Shown here: positions 25,035 through 44,700 of the stretch, in pieces
Numbering within the stretch: position 1 is the first letter of the stretch
Layout: every line of letters begins with the position of its first letter
DNA from: Manihot esculenta
Taxonomy: Eukaryota; Streptophyta; Magnoliopsida; Malpighiales; Euphorbiaceae
Direction of reading: 5' to 3'
Length of the DNA stretch: 64,000 bases
NCBI RefSeq assembly: GCF_001659605.2
Contig: NC_035161.2
Coordinates: forward strand, 4,358,265 to 4,422,264
Position numbers and translations under genes: made by a program
Notes under the pieces: model-generated
Databases searched by the model: none
What the model was told of the DNA's origin: nothing
What the model saw: the letters and a program-made list of their open reading frames with translations, nothing else

Positions 25035-25118
25035 ATTTGAAGAGCTGCATCTAAATCTGGCTCTTCCTTTTAGTTGAAAGCCTCATCGAACCTTCACTTG
25101 TTCTTCAGCAGTTTCACC
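25035..25118 (-). pseudogene. relic exon 4 of an alkenal/double-bond reductase
   Basis: On the minus strand this stretch reads VKLLKNK, stop, RFDEAFN, stop, KEEPDLDAALQ. This matches exon 4 of DBR-A, -B and -C in length and order ([20 protein letters not shown] in DBR-A) and keeps the AAG/G acceptor context. Two stop codons and the lack of other exons around it show it is a dead fragment. It marks a lost fourth member of the tandem array, 1.5 kb beyond DBR-A. Confidence 0.8.
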
Positions 25119-26585
25119 TTTTATTGCAGAAATTATTAGGGAGAAAAAGAACAAAATGGACAGACTACTATCAGGTTCTTGTATTTTTTTTTTTTTAAAT
25201 AATTACTTTGCTATTGGAATTCATAACTCTAATTAAAATATTTTTATATTCTATACAATCAAAACCTTTAGTTATTATAACAAATAAAATGTTAAAACTT
25301 GTATTAGTCATGGTGAAATTGATTAAATAATATAGTTAAAATTTAGAAAAGTTAAATAATATGAATAATTAAAATTAAAAATATTATTTATAATTAATGT
25401 TTTTATAATTTTTCAAATTTGTAATTATTATTTTATTAAAATAAGTGACAATTATTATTTTCATGAATAAAAGATTATTATATTTTTTATTTACATAATT
25501 AATTAATTAATAATATAAAGTATATATAGTTTTATTTTTTTAAATTTGGGTGAAGCTTAACACACTCAAAATTAGTTTTAACTCGCAAAAGTTAGATTAA
25601 GGGAGGAGTGTGGTTCATATGAGAGGTTGTATTACCTTTTCTCAAATTTAATACGCTCCATTCACTTCAAAACTTAAATCGATATGAGATTCAATATACT
25701 CCAAAAATTAAAAAATTAGTCCAAACGAAAAAGTGCTACATAAAGCTAGATCAAGAGGAGTGCCTATGATCATATAGGGGTTATATTACACCTTTCTCAA
25801 AGAAAGTGAAATTCAGCGCATTTCTCACATGTAAAACTTTACTGATATTTAATATATTTATAAACGTAATATATTTACACCTAGAAAGTAAAATTCTAAC
25901 ACATTCCTCACATTTAAAACTTTATTGATATATAATATATTTATAAACGTAACATATTTACGAAAGTTTAATATCGAGGAACTTTAATACCATGTTAAAT
26001 AAAGAAACTTTTTAATTTTGAAAAAGAGTGTTTATAATCTGTATGAATAACACATTATCTCTTTTCAGAAGTGGATTCAACGATTAATTCAGTTTTATTC
26101 AATAACCGATTAAATATTTTAATTAAATTCAATTTCCTTTTTAATTTCAGTTCAATTCAGTTTATATTTTAAGGTTCAATAAAATTTGTGTTGGTTAAAA
26201 TTTCAATTCAAGGGTTTGTGAAAGGTTCAGTAAAAAGAAAAGGACAAGGATTTCCAAGTCCTAAAAAATACAATCTAACCTCTAAGCTTAAAGCTAAATT
26301 AAAAAATAAATCCAACCGAACTAATTTCTAAATTTATTTTTTTATTTAAACTTAATACTGTTCATCCTCAAGCATATAATTCTTGAGGAGCATTTCACAC
26401 ACTGCACAAACACAACATGCTGGTTACTTGCACCAGAAGCTGTTAAAATGAAAGATATATTATAACACATGCTTGTTCTGAAATTTATAGCCTTCATTTA
26501 ACAAAGTAACCATAATCATGCAATACATCCTCAAAAGCTCAGCAACTTATCCTGGGTTTATTAGAAGTATTACCCACGAAGTAAA
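25119..26585. other. AT-rich spacer with an unidentified repeat
   Basis: No gene is seen. A segment at 25555-26005 is more mixed. It contains a partly duplicated unit: TCTCACATGTAAAACTTTA near 25830 recurs as CCTCACATTTAAAACTTTA near 25905, each followed by TATATTTATAAACGTAA. The repeat type is not recognised. The DBR-A 3' UTR probably occupies the last 100-200 bases. Confidence 0.45.
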
Positions 26586-32128
<5,543 letters not shown>

Positions 32129-32644
32129 TGTTATCTTTCTATCCTTGTTTGTGGTTCTGGAGCTCTTTTCTTCTGTTCATGTCAGATTACTGCAGATTTT
32201 TCTTTTTTAATGTCTTTTCTCACTTAAAAGAAAATTCTTCCACTCGTCCACGTTTTTAATTTTTTTAAAAAATTATTTAAAATATTATATTTTTAAAAAA
32301 ATTTTAATTTGATTGAATATTTATGTTGATGTTTTATTTAAAATAAAATTAGTAAAGATTTATAACAATATTTAACATTTTATTAATGATATTTTTATTA
32401 TAATTTAAAATAAAAAAACTAACTAAAATAAAAAAAAATGTTTTACATTACTTTTGGTAACATATATTTGAACTCAACATTAATAATAATTTTTTTAATA
32501 ATAAAATTAACAATTAATAGTTTATCTCTAAAATATTATGTTCACTATAGTACAAGCAGATGTTTTATATATAAAATATTTAATAATCAAATACTTTTTG
32601 CTAATAATATTTAAAAATTAATATTTTATTTAATAAAATATAAA

Positions 32645-33022
32645 GAGAATTACTATTAAATCTCTAGATTTTTTAAAAATTTATTAATTATTTTTATTTT
32701 AAAATTACTCAATTAAAAAGCGTATATATATTTTTACAAAATTAAACTTTTTAATTCTTTTATCTAAAAAATTATTAGTCAATATATTTTAATTTTAGCC
32801 AAATAATTTAATAATATAAATATTTATAATTATAAAAACTAAACTTATAACTAAAACTATAAGATTAAATAATGTAAATAATTCAAAATAAATAACATAT
32901 TTTTAATAAAATAACTTAACAGATGAATTTTATAAAATATAGAGATGTTTTAATTATATAATTTTAAAATAGGTATGAACTAATTAATTTTATAAAAATT
33001 CAAGAATTTGATAGTAATTTAT
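32645..33022. repeat. MITE-like inverted repeat, relative of the DBR-A intronic element
   Basis: The left end GAGAATTACTATTAAATCTC and the right end (reverse complement) AAATTACTATCAAATTCTTG pair over about 55 bp, and both continue into TTATTAATTA / TTAATTAGTTCAT. The flanks do not give an exact 9-bp duplication, so the limits are approximate. Confidence 0.5.
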
Positions 33023-34673
33023 TTTAAATGTATAAAATTTATTTTCTTATATTATTTTATTATTTAAAATAATTTTAACATATTAATATTCTATTTATAA
33101 TCATTAAAATTTTATTAGTATGAAGAAAAATATCAAAATAAACAAGAGTTAACATTTTTTGATAATAGTAAAACTTTACAAATAATAAATTTTCACTATA
33201 TTAAAAATAAAATAATTAATGATAAATAATCGGTGATTAATTTACAATCGTATTTACAGGATATTGACACTAAAATTTTTTATTAATAATTAAGAAAACA
33301 AACAATAAAAATAAAAATGAAATTTTGATAGAGAGTGAAATTAAAGTAAAAATAAAATAATTAAAAAATAATAATCAAGTAAAAATTAAATAATAAACGT
33401 GAAGAAAACTTAATAAAAATAAAATTCAGTCGAAGAATGAATTCATTTTAATTATGAAAATTATTCATTGAAATAAAAATATTTTTATTCATTTTAATAA
33501 ATTGGTTTTAGTTATAAAAGATATTTTTTATAATCAATCTCTTTCTAGGTATAAATTAATTAGGAAATATTTATTAATTAACCTTAATCAATAAAGAACT
33601 GAAATTATATAAATATTAAAAAAATAAAGCTGAATAATAAAATTTAAAACTAAAAAAATTAGTAAAACTAGAGAAATTAAGAATATATAACTGCAAGGAA
33701 ACATAAGAAAAAGAAAAGAATTAGGTCAAAAAGAGAGGATGAGCTGCTATTATTAAAAAGGGCTTTACATAGCAAAATTTTAGAGAATTTTTTTTGAAAT
33801 TTCTTCTTAAAGAGTTTAATTTAAATATTTTTAGTAAAATAATCTTTTTGATTTGATTTTTAGAGATCAGATATTTTTTGATCTTTTAGAGAAAATCTCA
33901 TGAGATTTGGACCGATTTAAATACTTTAAATGAAAAATCTAATTTTTTTTCCAAATCAAATATGTTTATCCAGTTGTTCGAAAAGTTATTTAGAAATTTG
34001 AGCAATTATTTACCATTAAATCTGTTCAGCCATTGCACATAATATATATTTTCTTTTTTAATTTTGACTCTTTTTTCTATACTTTGCATTCCTATATAAA
34101 ATTCATAAAAATTACCAAAATAAAAGTATTTATATTTTATTTGATCAATTATTTATTAAAATATATGTCAAATATGTAGGACATATCTTTCAAATTATAA
34201 ATAATTAAATTTAAAATCACTAATTATATGTAAAATATAATATACTTACTAATTTTATTAAATAATAAATATTTTTTATAAATAAAAAATTAATAAATTT
34301 TTAAACCATTCTTTTGAATTATATTTATTAATTGTCCATATATCATTTTACTATAGGGTATTGGATTTTCAAATTGTTGTTTTCGTTAAAGCAATTGATG
34401 AATGATAAATTTCTAAAATAGATAAACAACAGATTTATAAAATTTTAAAATTAAATATTTTTAAAACAGACTATGTGATAAAAACTGAAAAAAGAGATTT
34501 TCAATTAAGCAAATAATAAAACAAAATAATTTTAGTAATATAAATCTAATATGTATAGAAATTCAATTAAAAAAATGAAAAAATCTTTTAAAAAATAAAC
34601 ATAAGAAAAAGAAGAAATAAAACAAAAAATAAAGTCACATATTCATCTTCATTGCTGTTGCAAGTAGAATATG

Positions 34674-34868
34674 TCAGATTTTTACTGGAGGATGACGTAC
34701 TGGATGACACTGTCGACTCCGATTCTGAACTGGACTATTTTTTAGATTTCCTTCAGCTGGATACTTTCTTTGATAACTTATTGCTGTAAAATCTGTTATG
34801 ATTATTTCAATAATTGCTCTATCCAAAGTAAACGACTGAGTTTTATATGCATTAGCCGCTATAATCAT
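34674..34868 (-). pseudogene. short retroelement or pararetrovirus-like gag/coat fragment (tentative)
   Basis: The minus strand reads AANAYKTQSFTLDRAIIEII followed by TDFTAISY, then a Ser/Glu-rich tail in a neighbouring frame (SSSESESTVSSSTSSSS at about 34680-34730). The AYKTQ..DRAI..EI..DF pattern resembles the start of gag/coat-like domains in plant retroelements or endogenous pararetroviruses. It is short and isolated in AT-rich DNA, with a frame change. It may be chance; no restored gene is proposed. Confidence 0.25.
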
Positions 34869-35065
34869 TTATTGTAATAAATTTAAAATATTATATTCAA
34901 ATAATCCATTTATATTCTACTCACAAACCGTTCGAAACATTATATTTGAATTGGGAAATGATATTTAGTTTATTTAGAATTCTTAAATCTGGTGGGTTAT
35001 ATATATTGATACTTTGGTATTATGATAATATATAGAATATTAAAATTCATTAGCTATTCATATCA

Positions 35066-35458
35066 GAGTAATTTATAATATAGATCTTAAAATTTAATAA
35101 AATCTATAATTTAATTTTTATCATTTTAATAATAAATATTTTAGTTTTTAAAATTTTCTTCTATTAATAAAATAATTCTTTCATTAAAATTCACTATTAA
35201 ACTATAATAAATTTAATATTTTAAATTTTACATTTTATAAAAATTTAATTTTTTAAAAATAATTTTTAATAATTTAATCTTTATAATATACTATTTATAA
35301 TAATTTAATTTCTTTAATTTTGAGATGATTAGTAAAATTAATAAAAAGACTATTTTGTTACTAAAATAAAAACTTAAAAGATAATTTTATTTACCATTAA
35401 ATAGCAAGAATTAAATTGTGAATTTTCTTAAATCTCAGGATCATGCTGTAAATTATTC
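35066..35458. repeat. MITE-like inverted repeat
   Basis: The left arm (GAGTAATTTATAATATAGAT, then AAAATCTATAATTTAATT) and the right arm in reverse complement (GAATAATTTACAGCATGATC, then AAAATTCACAATTTAATT) pair imperfectly over about 120 bp. The interior is AT-rich and non-coding. No exact target duplication was found. Confidence 0.5.
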
Positions 35459-35543
35459 TAAATATAATATATTATTATTATTATATTATATAAAGCCAAT
35501 AGAAAATTATATTTAAAAAGTAAATAACGTATATGCATAACGA

Positions 35544-35567
35544 GATATATATATATATATATATATA
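35544..35567. repeat. (AT)n microsatellite
   Basis: About 12 uninterrupted AT units. Similar tracts occur at about 41038-41059 and 52609-52636. Confidence 0.9.
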
Positions 35568-36789
35568 CACAAAAAATTTTTTTTTTCTTTATTTGGATTA
35601 TCTATAAAATAATATAAATTTATTATCATAAATTTTCAATTTGATTTTTATATCTAATTTAATTTTATTTAAATTAATTTTTAGAGTTTATCCATAATGT
35701 ATATTATGTATTAATATGAGAAGGGAGGAAAACACTCGAATTTGCTTAAACATCTTTACTATAGATAATAATTTTATTATTTAAAAATTATAAATAAAAT
35801 AATTAATGACAAAAAATTTGTTATAACTTTCAAATTATTAATGAATAATTAAATTTAAAATTAATAATTGTATGTGAAATAAAAATATAAAATTAACAAC
35901 TTTAAATCTTTTATTACATTAAGATAAAGTTACTTATTTGTTTTATAATTTCACTATAATGATTTTTTATATTTCTAATAATAAATTTATTACATAAAAA
36001 GTGTAATTATATAAATAAAAATTATGTATTTATTATAAAACTTATAATATTTAATAATTTAAAAAATAAATTTAATATTAAAATTTTATTTTATTAATAG
36101 AATAATTATTTTATTATAAATTTATCCTTAATCAATTTAAATTAAAAAAAATAAATTATATAAATATTAAAATTATAAAAATTAAATTATTATAAATTAT
36201 TAAAATTAAAAGTCTTAATCTATTATAAAAAGTGAAATTAAAAAAATAAATTATTATAATTTAATAGTAAATTTTATCATTAGGACTATGTTATTAATAG
36301 AAAAAATTTTAGAATTTAAATTATTTTTATTAAAATATAAAAATTAAACCGTAGATTTTATTAAATATAAGGATTTTTTTTTGAAATGGAAATATAAGGA
36401 ATTATAATATAAGTTATTATTTTTTTAAAAATTAAAATGTTTCAATAAATACTATGAGAGTGCAAATGGGTACCAACAAAGTATATAAATTTGTCGATAT
36501 CTATACCCATAAGCATAAGCTTAAAAATGAAAATAAATACATATATAAATATGAAAAATTACAATTTAATTTTTTACTAATTAATTTTTCTAACTTTAAA
36601 AATATATTAAAATATTTTTAAAATTATTAATTTTTCTAACTTTAAAAATATATTAAAATATTTTTAAAATTTTTTAAAAAATATATTAATTAGTTTTATA
36701 TTAATTTACAAGTAAATCTAAAATATTTCGATGTAAATATATTAATTAATAAATTTTTAAATAAAATTGAATATCTACTCCTATTTAAT

Positions 36790-37190
36790 TGAATAGTAAA
36801 ATTAAAAATAAGCGTTACTTAATTTAAATTTAAAAAATTGAATGAATTGAATTAATTTAAAATTTTAATTTATTTTTTATTTAATTTAATTTAATTTAAT
36901 TTTTAATTTTAAAAATTTTAATTTAATTAATTTTGATGTGAAAAAAATTAAATCAAATTAATTAATAATAATAGTACATTATTTTTAATAATATAAAAAA
37001 ATTAAATTATATTAAAATTAAAATATTTTAATTAAATTTTAAAAGATTAAAAATATAATATAAAAAATAAAAAATTTAATAAAAATTTAAACGAATTAAA
37101 TTAAATCAAATGAAATTGATTTAATTTAATTTAATTTTTAATTAAAATTAATTTAATTTAATTTTAAATTAAATCTACCATATATTCACC
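36790..37190. repeat. AT-rich foldback repeat family, copy 4
   Basis: It contains the family's ordered words: TTAATTCAATTCATTC (reverse strand), AATAATAGTACATTATTTTT, AAAATATTTTAATTAAATTT, and an end rich in AAATTAAATCAAATG. The two ends are roughly inverted. Confidence 0.5.
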
Positions 37191-37638
37191 TGAATAAGAC
37201 ATCTAATAAGACATATGATAGGGTATACTCAGGTCATAGGTTCTGGCGTTCTGCTCGGAACTTTTCCATTCTCCCGGGAGGATTCTTTTAGAGATAACTT
37301 GCTGGGGCTGCAAATGTCGCTATCACCCATCACATCAATAAATTAAAGTTTAATTTTATAATATAAAATATATTTATAATTGATAAAAAAAACATTTTTT
37401 TAAAATTTGTATGAAGCAAAATTATTTAAAAAAAAATATATTCTCCCGTTAGAAAAAAATACATATAAATAAGACAATTTTTGTTGAATATTAAATGCGT
37501 TGGTTATATATATATAAATTTAAATCAAATCAGAATGAATAAATTAATTTTTTTATTTATGGGTCATATTAAAATTAATATATATTTTTTCACTTTTTTA
37601 AAAGCTAATAATTTAAATCATGTATTTTGATTTTTTAA

Positions 37639-38042
37639 GACTTTGTTTGGATAAGAAAAAAATGGGGAGAAAAGAAAATAACTTGTGGAAAGTGACCTTG
37701 ATAAGATGCTTTCACCTGTTTGGAAAGCAGAGGTAAAATTCTCGGGAGAAAGGAAAAAGTTTTGTTATTTTCGCCTATGAATTATCGCTCTCAATAGGAG
37801 AGTAAGGCAACAGATGAAAGTAAGAAATTATATAAATAAGCTTTTTGTTTCTATTCATATTTTTTTAGATATTGTCCATAAGAAGTAATAATAAAAAAAA
37901 ATTTCACCCATTCACTCATTTTCAAACAAGGTAAAATATTTTTATTTTCCTTTTCATTTTTATTTTTTATATACTCAAACATGACGAAGAAAAATAAAAT
38001 TTATTATTATTCTCCTCCCACATCTCTTATCCAAACAAAGCG
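37639..38042. mobile_element. Tourist-like (PIF/Harbinger-type) MITE, 404 bp
   Basis: The ends pair as CTTTGTTTGGATAAGA (left, from 37641) and the same word in reverse complement on the right, continuing into ATGGGGAG / TGTGGGAGGAG. The flanking trinucleotide TAA at 37636-37638 and 38043-38045 is the typical Harbinger target duplication. It is not coding and lies 110 bp downstream of the DBR-C stop codon. Confidence 0.65.
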
Positions 38043-38151
38043 TAAACTGCAGACAAATGTAAAGACATACAAATTTCAAAATAAGTGACTAACCCATATA
38101 AGATATGGGTCATAAAATCTGCAGCTTGATGATCTTAAAAAAGAAAGCAAA

Positions 38152-40402
<2,251 letters not shown>

Positions 40403-40441
40403 CTATGGATGATGATCTTGGGTTGGCCTTCTGGGGTTGGA

Positions 40442-40448
40442 TTATATA
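40442..40448 (-). promoter_or_regulatory. TATA box of DBR-C
   Basis: TATATAA on the minus strand, about 95 bp upstream of the ATG, gives a predicted leader of about 60 nt. It lies in the mixed-composition promoter, not in AT-rich desert, which makes it more believable. Confidence 0.5.
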
Positions 40449-40629
40449 TTTACAGTCATGACTTCATTTGACGAGTCGATGAACGTGCATTATTAGGTGG
40501 GGCTCACAGGATGCAATAATTCTAGCAATATTGATGATAATGTTTTTTTCTTTTTTGATCAGATGATCACCGACAGTACCACCACTCATTTCGTTCTGTT
40601 ACTTTTCTAGCGTTGTCTAGTTATGGACA

Positions 40630-40637
40630 TGACGTCA
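40630..40637. promoter_or_regulatory. TGACGTCA palindrome (bZIP/TGA-type site) upstream of DBR-C
   Basis: A perfect 8-bp palindrome, followed directly by CACGTCC-like sequence (TGACGTCACGTCC overall), about 280 bp upstream of the ATG. TGA-class bZIP factors bind such sites and are known to drive detoxification genes in response to reactive electrophiles. The link here is inference. Confidence 0.45.
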
Positions 40638-40679
40638 CGTCCATACCCACTCCAGTAAGGGCTCTGTTATTAATTCAGT

Positions 40680-41365
40680 TGGCACTCGCTATGATTTTTT
40701 TTAAGACTTAAATGTTCAAAAAATAAAATTTTAGTGCTTTTTATCTATTTTAATTAATTTTTTTTATCAATTTTAGTTTAATTTAAAATTTTATTATTAA
40801 TTTTAATTCATAATTAAAATTGAAAATTATTTCTATAACGATTGATAAAACATGAATATTAATATTTTAATCATTATTGCTGAATTAAATAAAAATTTTA
40901 TAATAAAAAATAATATTTAATATTTTTATTAATTATAGTCTAATTTTAAGATTCTATTTCGAGTATAATCAATTAATTAATTTTAATTTAAATTAGTTAA
41001 AATTAATATTTTATTATTTAATATAATAAAAATTTAATATATATATATATATATATATTTATTTATTTTATATATATTATACTAAGTAAACTAAGTAAAT
41101 ATAATTTATCACTATATAATACATTATGCTAGTACAACTCAATTTTAACTTAATATATTATATTTTCTTTTCAAATAAAACATGTAGTAACTCATAGTTA
41201 CAATTTTTGAGTTACAATTTTTGACCATTCTTATCATAAGTATTTAAGTATAAGTATTCCAAAATGGTTCACAAGTAGTATGTGCATTTAAGTACTGGTT
41301 GAAACTCACTCAGTGCAGGTATTAATGCTAAACTAGTTAATAATTATGTTTGTTTAATGTTGTTA
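40680..41365. other. AT-rich spacer upstream of DBR-C
   Basis: No gene is seen. It contains an (AT)n tract at about 41038-41059 and ends at the TSD (AAATA, 41366-41370) of the Ty3/gypsy element. Confidence 0.6.
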
Positions 41366-42876
41366 AAATATGACGACTGTCAGGCTCTAGACGCTCGGGC
41401 CTAAGACAGTCCAAACTAGAAGAATCGAGCCTAAATTTTATAAGGGCTCAATATGCGGCTCCAAACTCCCTACGGAGTTTAGGGTCTGTTTAGACAAACC
41501 AAGCTAAATACAAATTTACCTGTGGGATCCTAGCTCTAGATACCCGATAACTTACATAAAAAAGCAGATCCGTAATGTCTGGAATTGTGTCTAGGTGGCG
41601 CCGGATAGAATTGAATGGTCATCTGAGAGAAAAAAATTGTACAGTACATATGTATGTACTGCCAGCGAGAATATGGCAGAGGGGTACGGGCATAGGACAC
41701 ATGACACATCATTAAAGAATAAAAGAGAAAAGAAATAAAAAGAAACGAGTGAGAAACAAAAATCAAACTTAACAAAATATACCCTAAGTCTAAACATATT
41801 CTTGTATCTCAGACATCTATTGGCGCTGTCTGTGGAGACAAAGGAGATTTTATCGTCACTAAAGTTCTCATTCCCATTTACCCATTGCGATCCACATGGC
41901 AAACAACAATGAAAACCATATAGGAATCACCTCGAACGACCTGAGCTCGACTGGAGAGGGTCCACTGTTCTCATTTTCTAGCCCGACAATACCGGTAAAC
42001 CAGCCACCCATGTTACTAGACCCCTTACCAAGCTCAACCGAAACCATGTCTCGAACCTCCATGTTTGACTAAGAACTTCAAAACATGGCCCTCCAGCTAC
42101 AAAATACTTTCCATTGGCTAAACCAGATGTTACAGCAAAGAGGGCTCAATACCCCATTGAGCAAACTACCCATAGTAGAAAGGCTCAACCTCAACGAGCC
42201 TCAACCCATATTGAACTACCAGATCCCCCAACAAAGTAGTAAGAGGATAGAAGAAAGAGATGGGGAGGCAAGCCGAAGAAACGAACCAGCAGTCTGGATA
42301 AGGGCCAAGATAGCAAGGGTGCTCATTGAAAATGACGTAGCAGAGAGCTACTCTTCTGAACCTGTAAAGAGATCAAGAAGTAAAGAGCTGAAAATAAGTT
42401 ACTGCCTAGAAAAGAGGCCTAGAAGGGAAGACACTGATGTAGATTAGAAACTGAAAAGATTAAAAGAGCAGCTAGTGATGGAGTTGGGGGTCCGAGACAA
42501 CAGTAGTCCTATATTGCCAACCTCATCACCATTTGTAAAATGAATTCAATAGGAGACAATACTAAAGAAGTTCATGATACCAACTTAGGCAGCCTATGAC
42601 GGGACAGGGAACTCTCAAGAGTATGTGTTGAACTATAAGACTTTCATGGAGTTGTAAACTCATTTTGATGTCTTGATGTGTAAGGTTTTCCCAACCACCT
42701 TGACGGGACCAGCTCGGGCTTAGTTCAACAGCCTTGAGTCAGGAAGCATCAGGAATTTTGTAGAGCTAGCCAACGTATTTATTTGCAGATTCATTGCTAG
42801 AGTCTTTCTAGAGAAAAAGACAAGCTACTTGGAGACTATCAGACAAAGAAGAAATGAGTCTTTGAGAAAATATATT

Positions 42877-43146
42877 GCCAGGTTCAATTAAGAAGCTTTG
42901 CAGATATCTGAGTTAGATGAGGGAAGGGCAGTAGAGGCCATGCAGAAAGACACGACCTCCTCGGAATTCTTCAAATTGCTATGCAGGAAGCCCTCTACCA
43001 CCTTGTCAGAGCTAATAAAGAGAGCTGAAAAGTACATAAGGCAGGATGAAGCCTTAACCACTAGTCGGTTCTCCCGGGATGACAAAGAAAGGGGAAGAGC
43101 TGGGGATGACAGAAGGCAGAATTGAGACCTAGAGGCACTAAACAAA
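42877..43146 (+). repeat. 270-bp duplicated gag segment, left copy
   Basis: It starts GCCAGGTTCAATTAAGAAGC, ends GCACTAAACAAA and abuts the solo LTR. It matches 45371-45640 over its whole length with about eight base differences and no length change. Confidence 0.95.
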
Positions 43147-43484
43147 TGTAATACCCGGCTAGACTCCGGTATCGGAATTCTTACCGTCCGGTGGAATCTC
43201 GGATGTCAAAAACCTCTAGAAGGGCAAAATCATGTTTTTATAAAATGTTTTAATGTATTTCATGAGTTTAATCAAGAAAGAAATTAAGTTTTGAATGAAA
43301 ATAGTCTTGAGAGAAAGACTTAGGTTCGGCCGCCGAACATGCATGCACTTCGGGAGTGCTTTAGGCCCCTGAAGGCATAAGTGAGGGAAGTCCAGGTTCG
43401 GCCACCGAACCTTATGTTCGGCCGCCGAACATGGCATGCATGCGGAGGCACGTTAGGCCCCCGAAAGTGGCCTAGCCAGCCACT

Positions 43485-43491
43485 TATAAAA
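43485..43491 (+). promoter_or_regulatory. TATA box of the solo LTR
   Basis: TATAAAAGG lies in a GC-rich context about 340 bp into the LTR, after CCAGCCACT. The same context is found in the 5' LTR at 57417-57423, which supports it as the family's promoter and U3/R border. Confidence 0.7.
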
Positions 43492-44600
43492 GGGTCTCCT
43501 TGTCCGAATGGGCGAGCTTTTCTCCCTATTTTCGGCCAAGGTGAGTTCTCCGCCATCCCTCACCGATTCTGAGTCCTTTCCTTCAAATCTTTCATGATTT
43601 TCATGAGTTTTCACTTTGTTTTGAAGATTTTGAGCATTAAAGCAAGTTTTGAGGCTTGGAAGACTCAGGAGCTCTTTCCCTTGGTTCTCCAAGTTTAGGT
43701 TGTCTCTCTCTCGATCTTCAAGAGGTAAGAGCCGATCTTGAACTCATTTTATGTTTTAAGTAAGTTTTAAGTTGATTCATGGGGTAGAAATGCATGTTTA
43801 AGTTAGTTGAGCTTTGTTAGGTTTTATGTGATTATATGGACAATGTGTGTTGGATATGCATGTTTGATGTGTTGTAGTTGGGGTTTAGGATAGTTTGAGA
43901 CCCCTAGGTGTTGATGTATGTGTGTATGCATGTTTTGGTTGAGTTGGATGCTTGATTGGAAGGTTTGGGAGGAAAGTGTGCAGTGAAGAGCTGAGTTTCT
44001 GCCCTTTGGGAGAAACCAGGTTCGGCAGCCGAAAGGATTTTCGGCCGCCGAACCTGTCTGTGAGGCAAGCCTTTCGGCTGCCGAAGCCTGCCCCCGAAAA
44101 TGGACTTTCGTCTCTAGAGGGCACTTTCGGCCTCCGAAGGTGCCTCCGAACCTGCATGACTTTCGCCTCTGGAGGGACTTTCGGCCGCCGAACCTGCTGC
44201 CGAAAGTGCCCTGTTCAGCCTTCCTTTGCATGTTTTCTATGGATGTTTTAAGGTGTTTTAGGGGGTTTTTTTGGGGAGTATTTTAGAGTCATGTTCATGT
44301 TTGTTAGGTCCCTCATTTGAGTCCACCTGTGTAGATTCGGACCCGAGGAACCGAGGACCCCAACAGTGAGATAGCTGCTCTCGAGTCTTGTTAGAGCTAG
44401 CCAGAGGTGAGTGGAATAACTCTCTATGTTTTCAAAGCAAATAATGAACGCTTTAGCATGATTCACGCATCATGAATGCCATGAGATACATTAGGATGCT
44501 TGTATTAGAATTCACGAATATGTCGCATTGCACATTATGTTGTTGATGTGGATGAATGTTGAATGATCCATTAGCCCTTATATGGTATGATATGACAGAC

Positions 44601-44700
44601 TATGGAAGTCCGGGTGAGCCTGCACTACGCCCCCGGCATGATTGGATATGTATATTATGCTATGGAAGTCCAGGTGTGCCTGCACTACGCCCCTGGCATG
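44601..44700 (+). repeat. 60-bp tandem repeat in the solo LTR
   Basis: The unit TATGGAAGTCC(G/A)GGTG is followed by GCCTGCACTACGCCCC(C/T)GG and CATGATT; it starts at 44601 and again at 44661. The second unit diverges after about 45 bp. Confidence 0.85.

Larger units (their letters stand above)
32129..37638. other. 5.5-kb AT-rich desert between DBR-B and DBR-C
   Basis: This is almost all A and T, with foldback repeats entered separately. No gene of its own is visible. A short GC-richer island at about 37215-37330 (around TTCTCCCGGGAGGATTC) has no open frame or known motif. Confidence 0.6.

Noticed and set aside
32645..33022. A MULE with 9-bp duplication
   Set aside because: TIR-like arms are present but the flanks do not match, so it is entered only as an inverted repeat. 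The same holds for 35066-35458 and 50974-51331.
43216..44251. Arg/Pro-rich frames with repeated FGGR or RRPN words
   Set aside because: They are translations of the TTCGGCNGCCGAA palindromes in the LTR, not genes.
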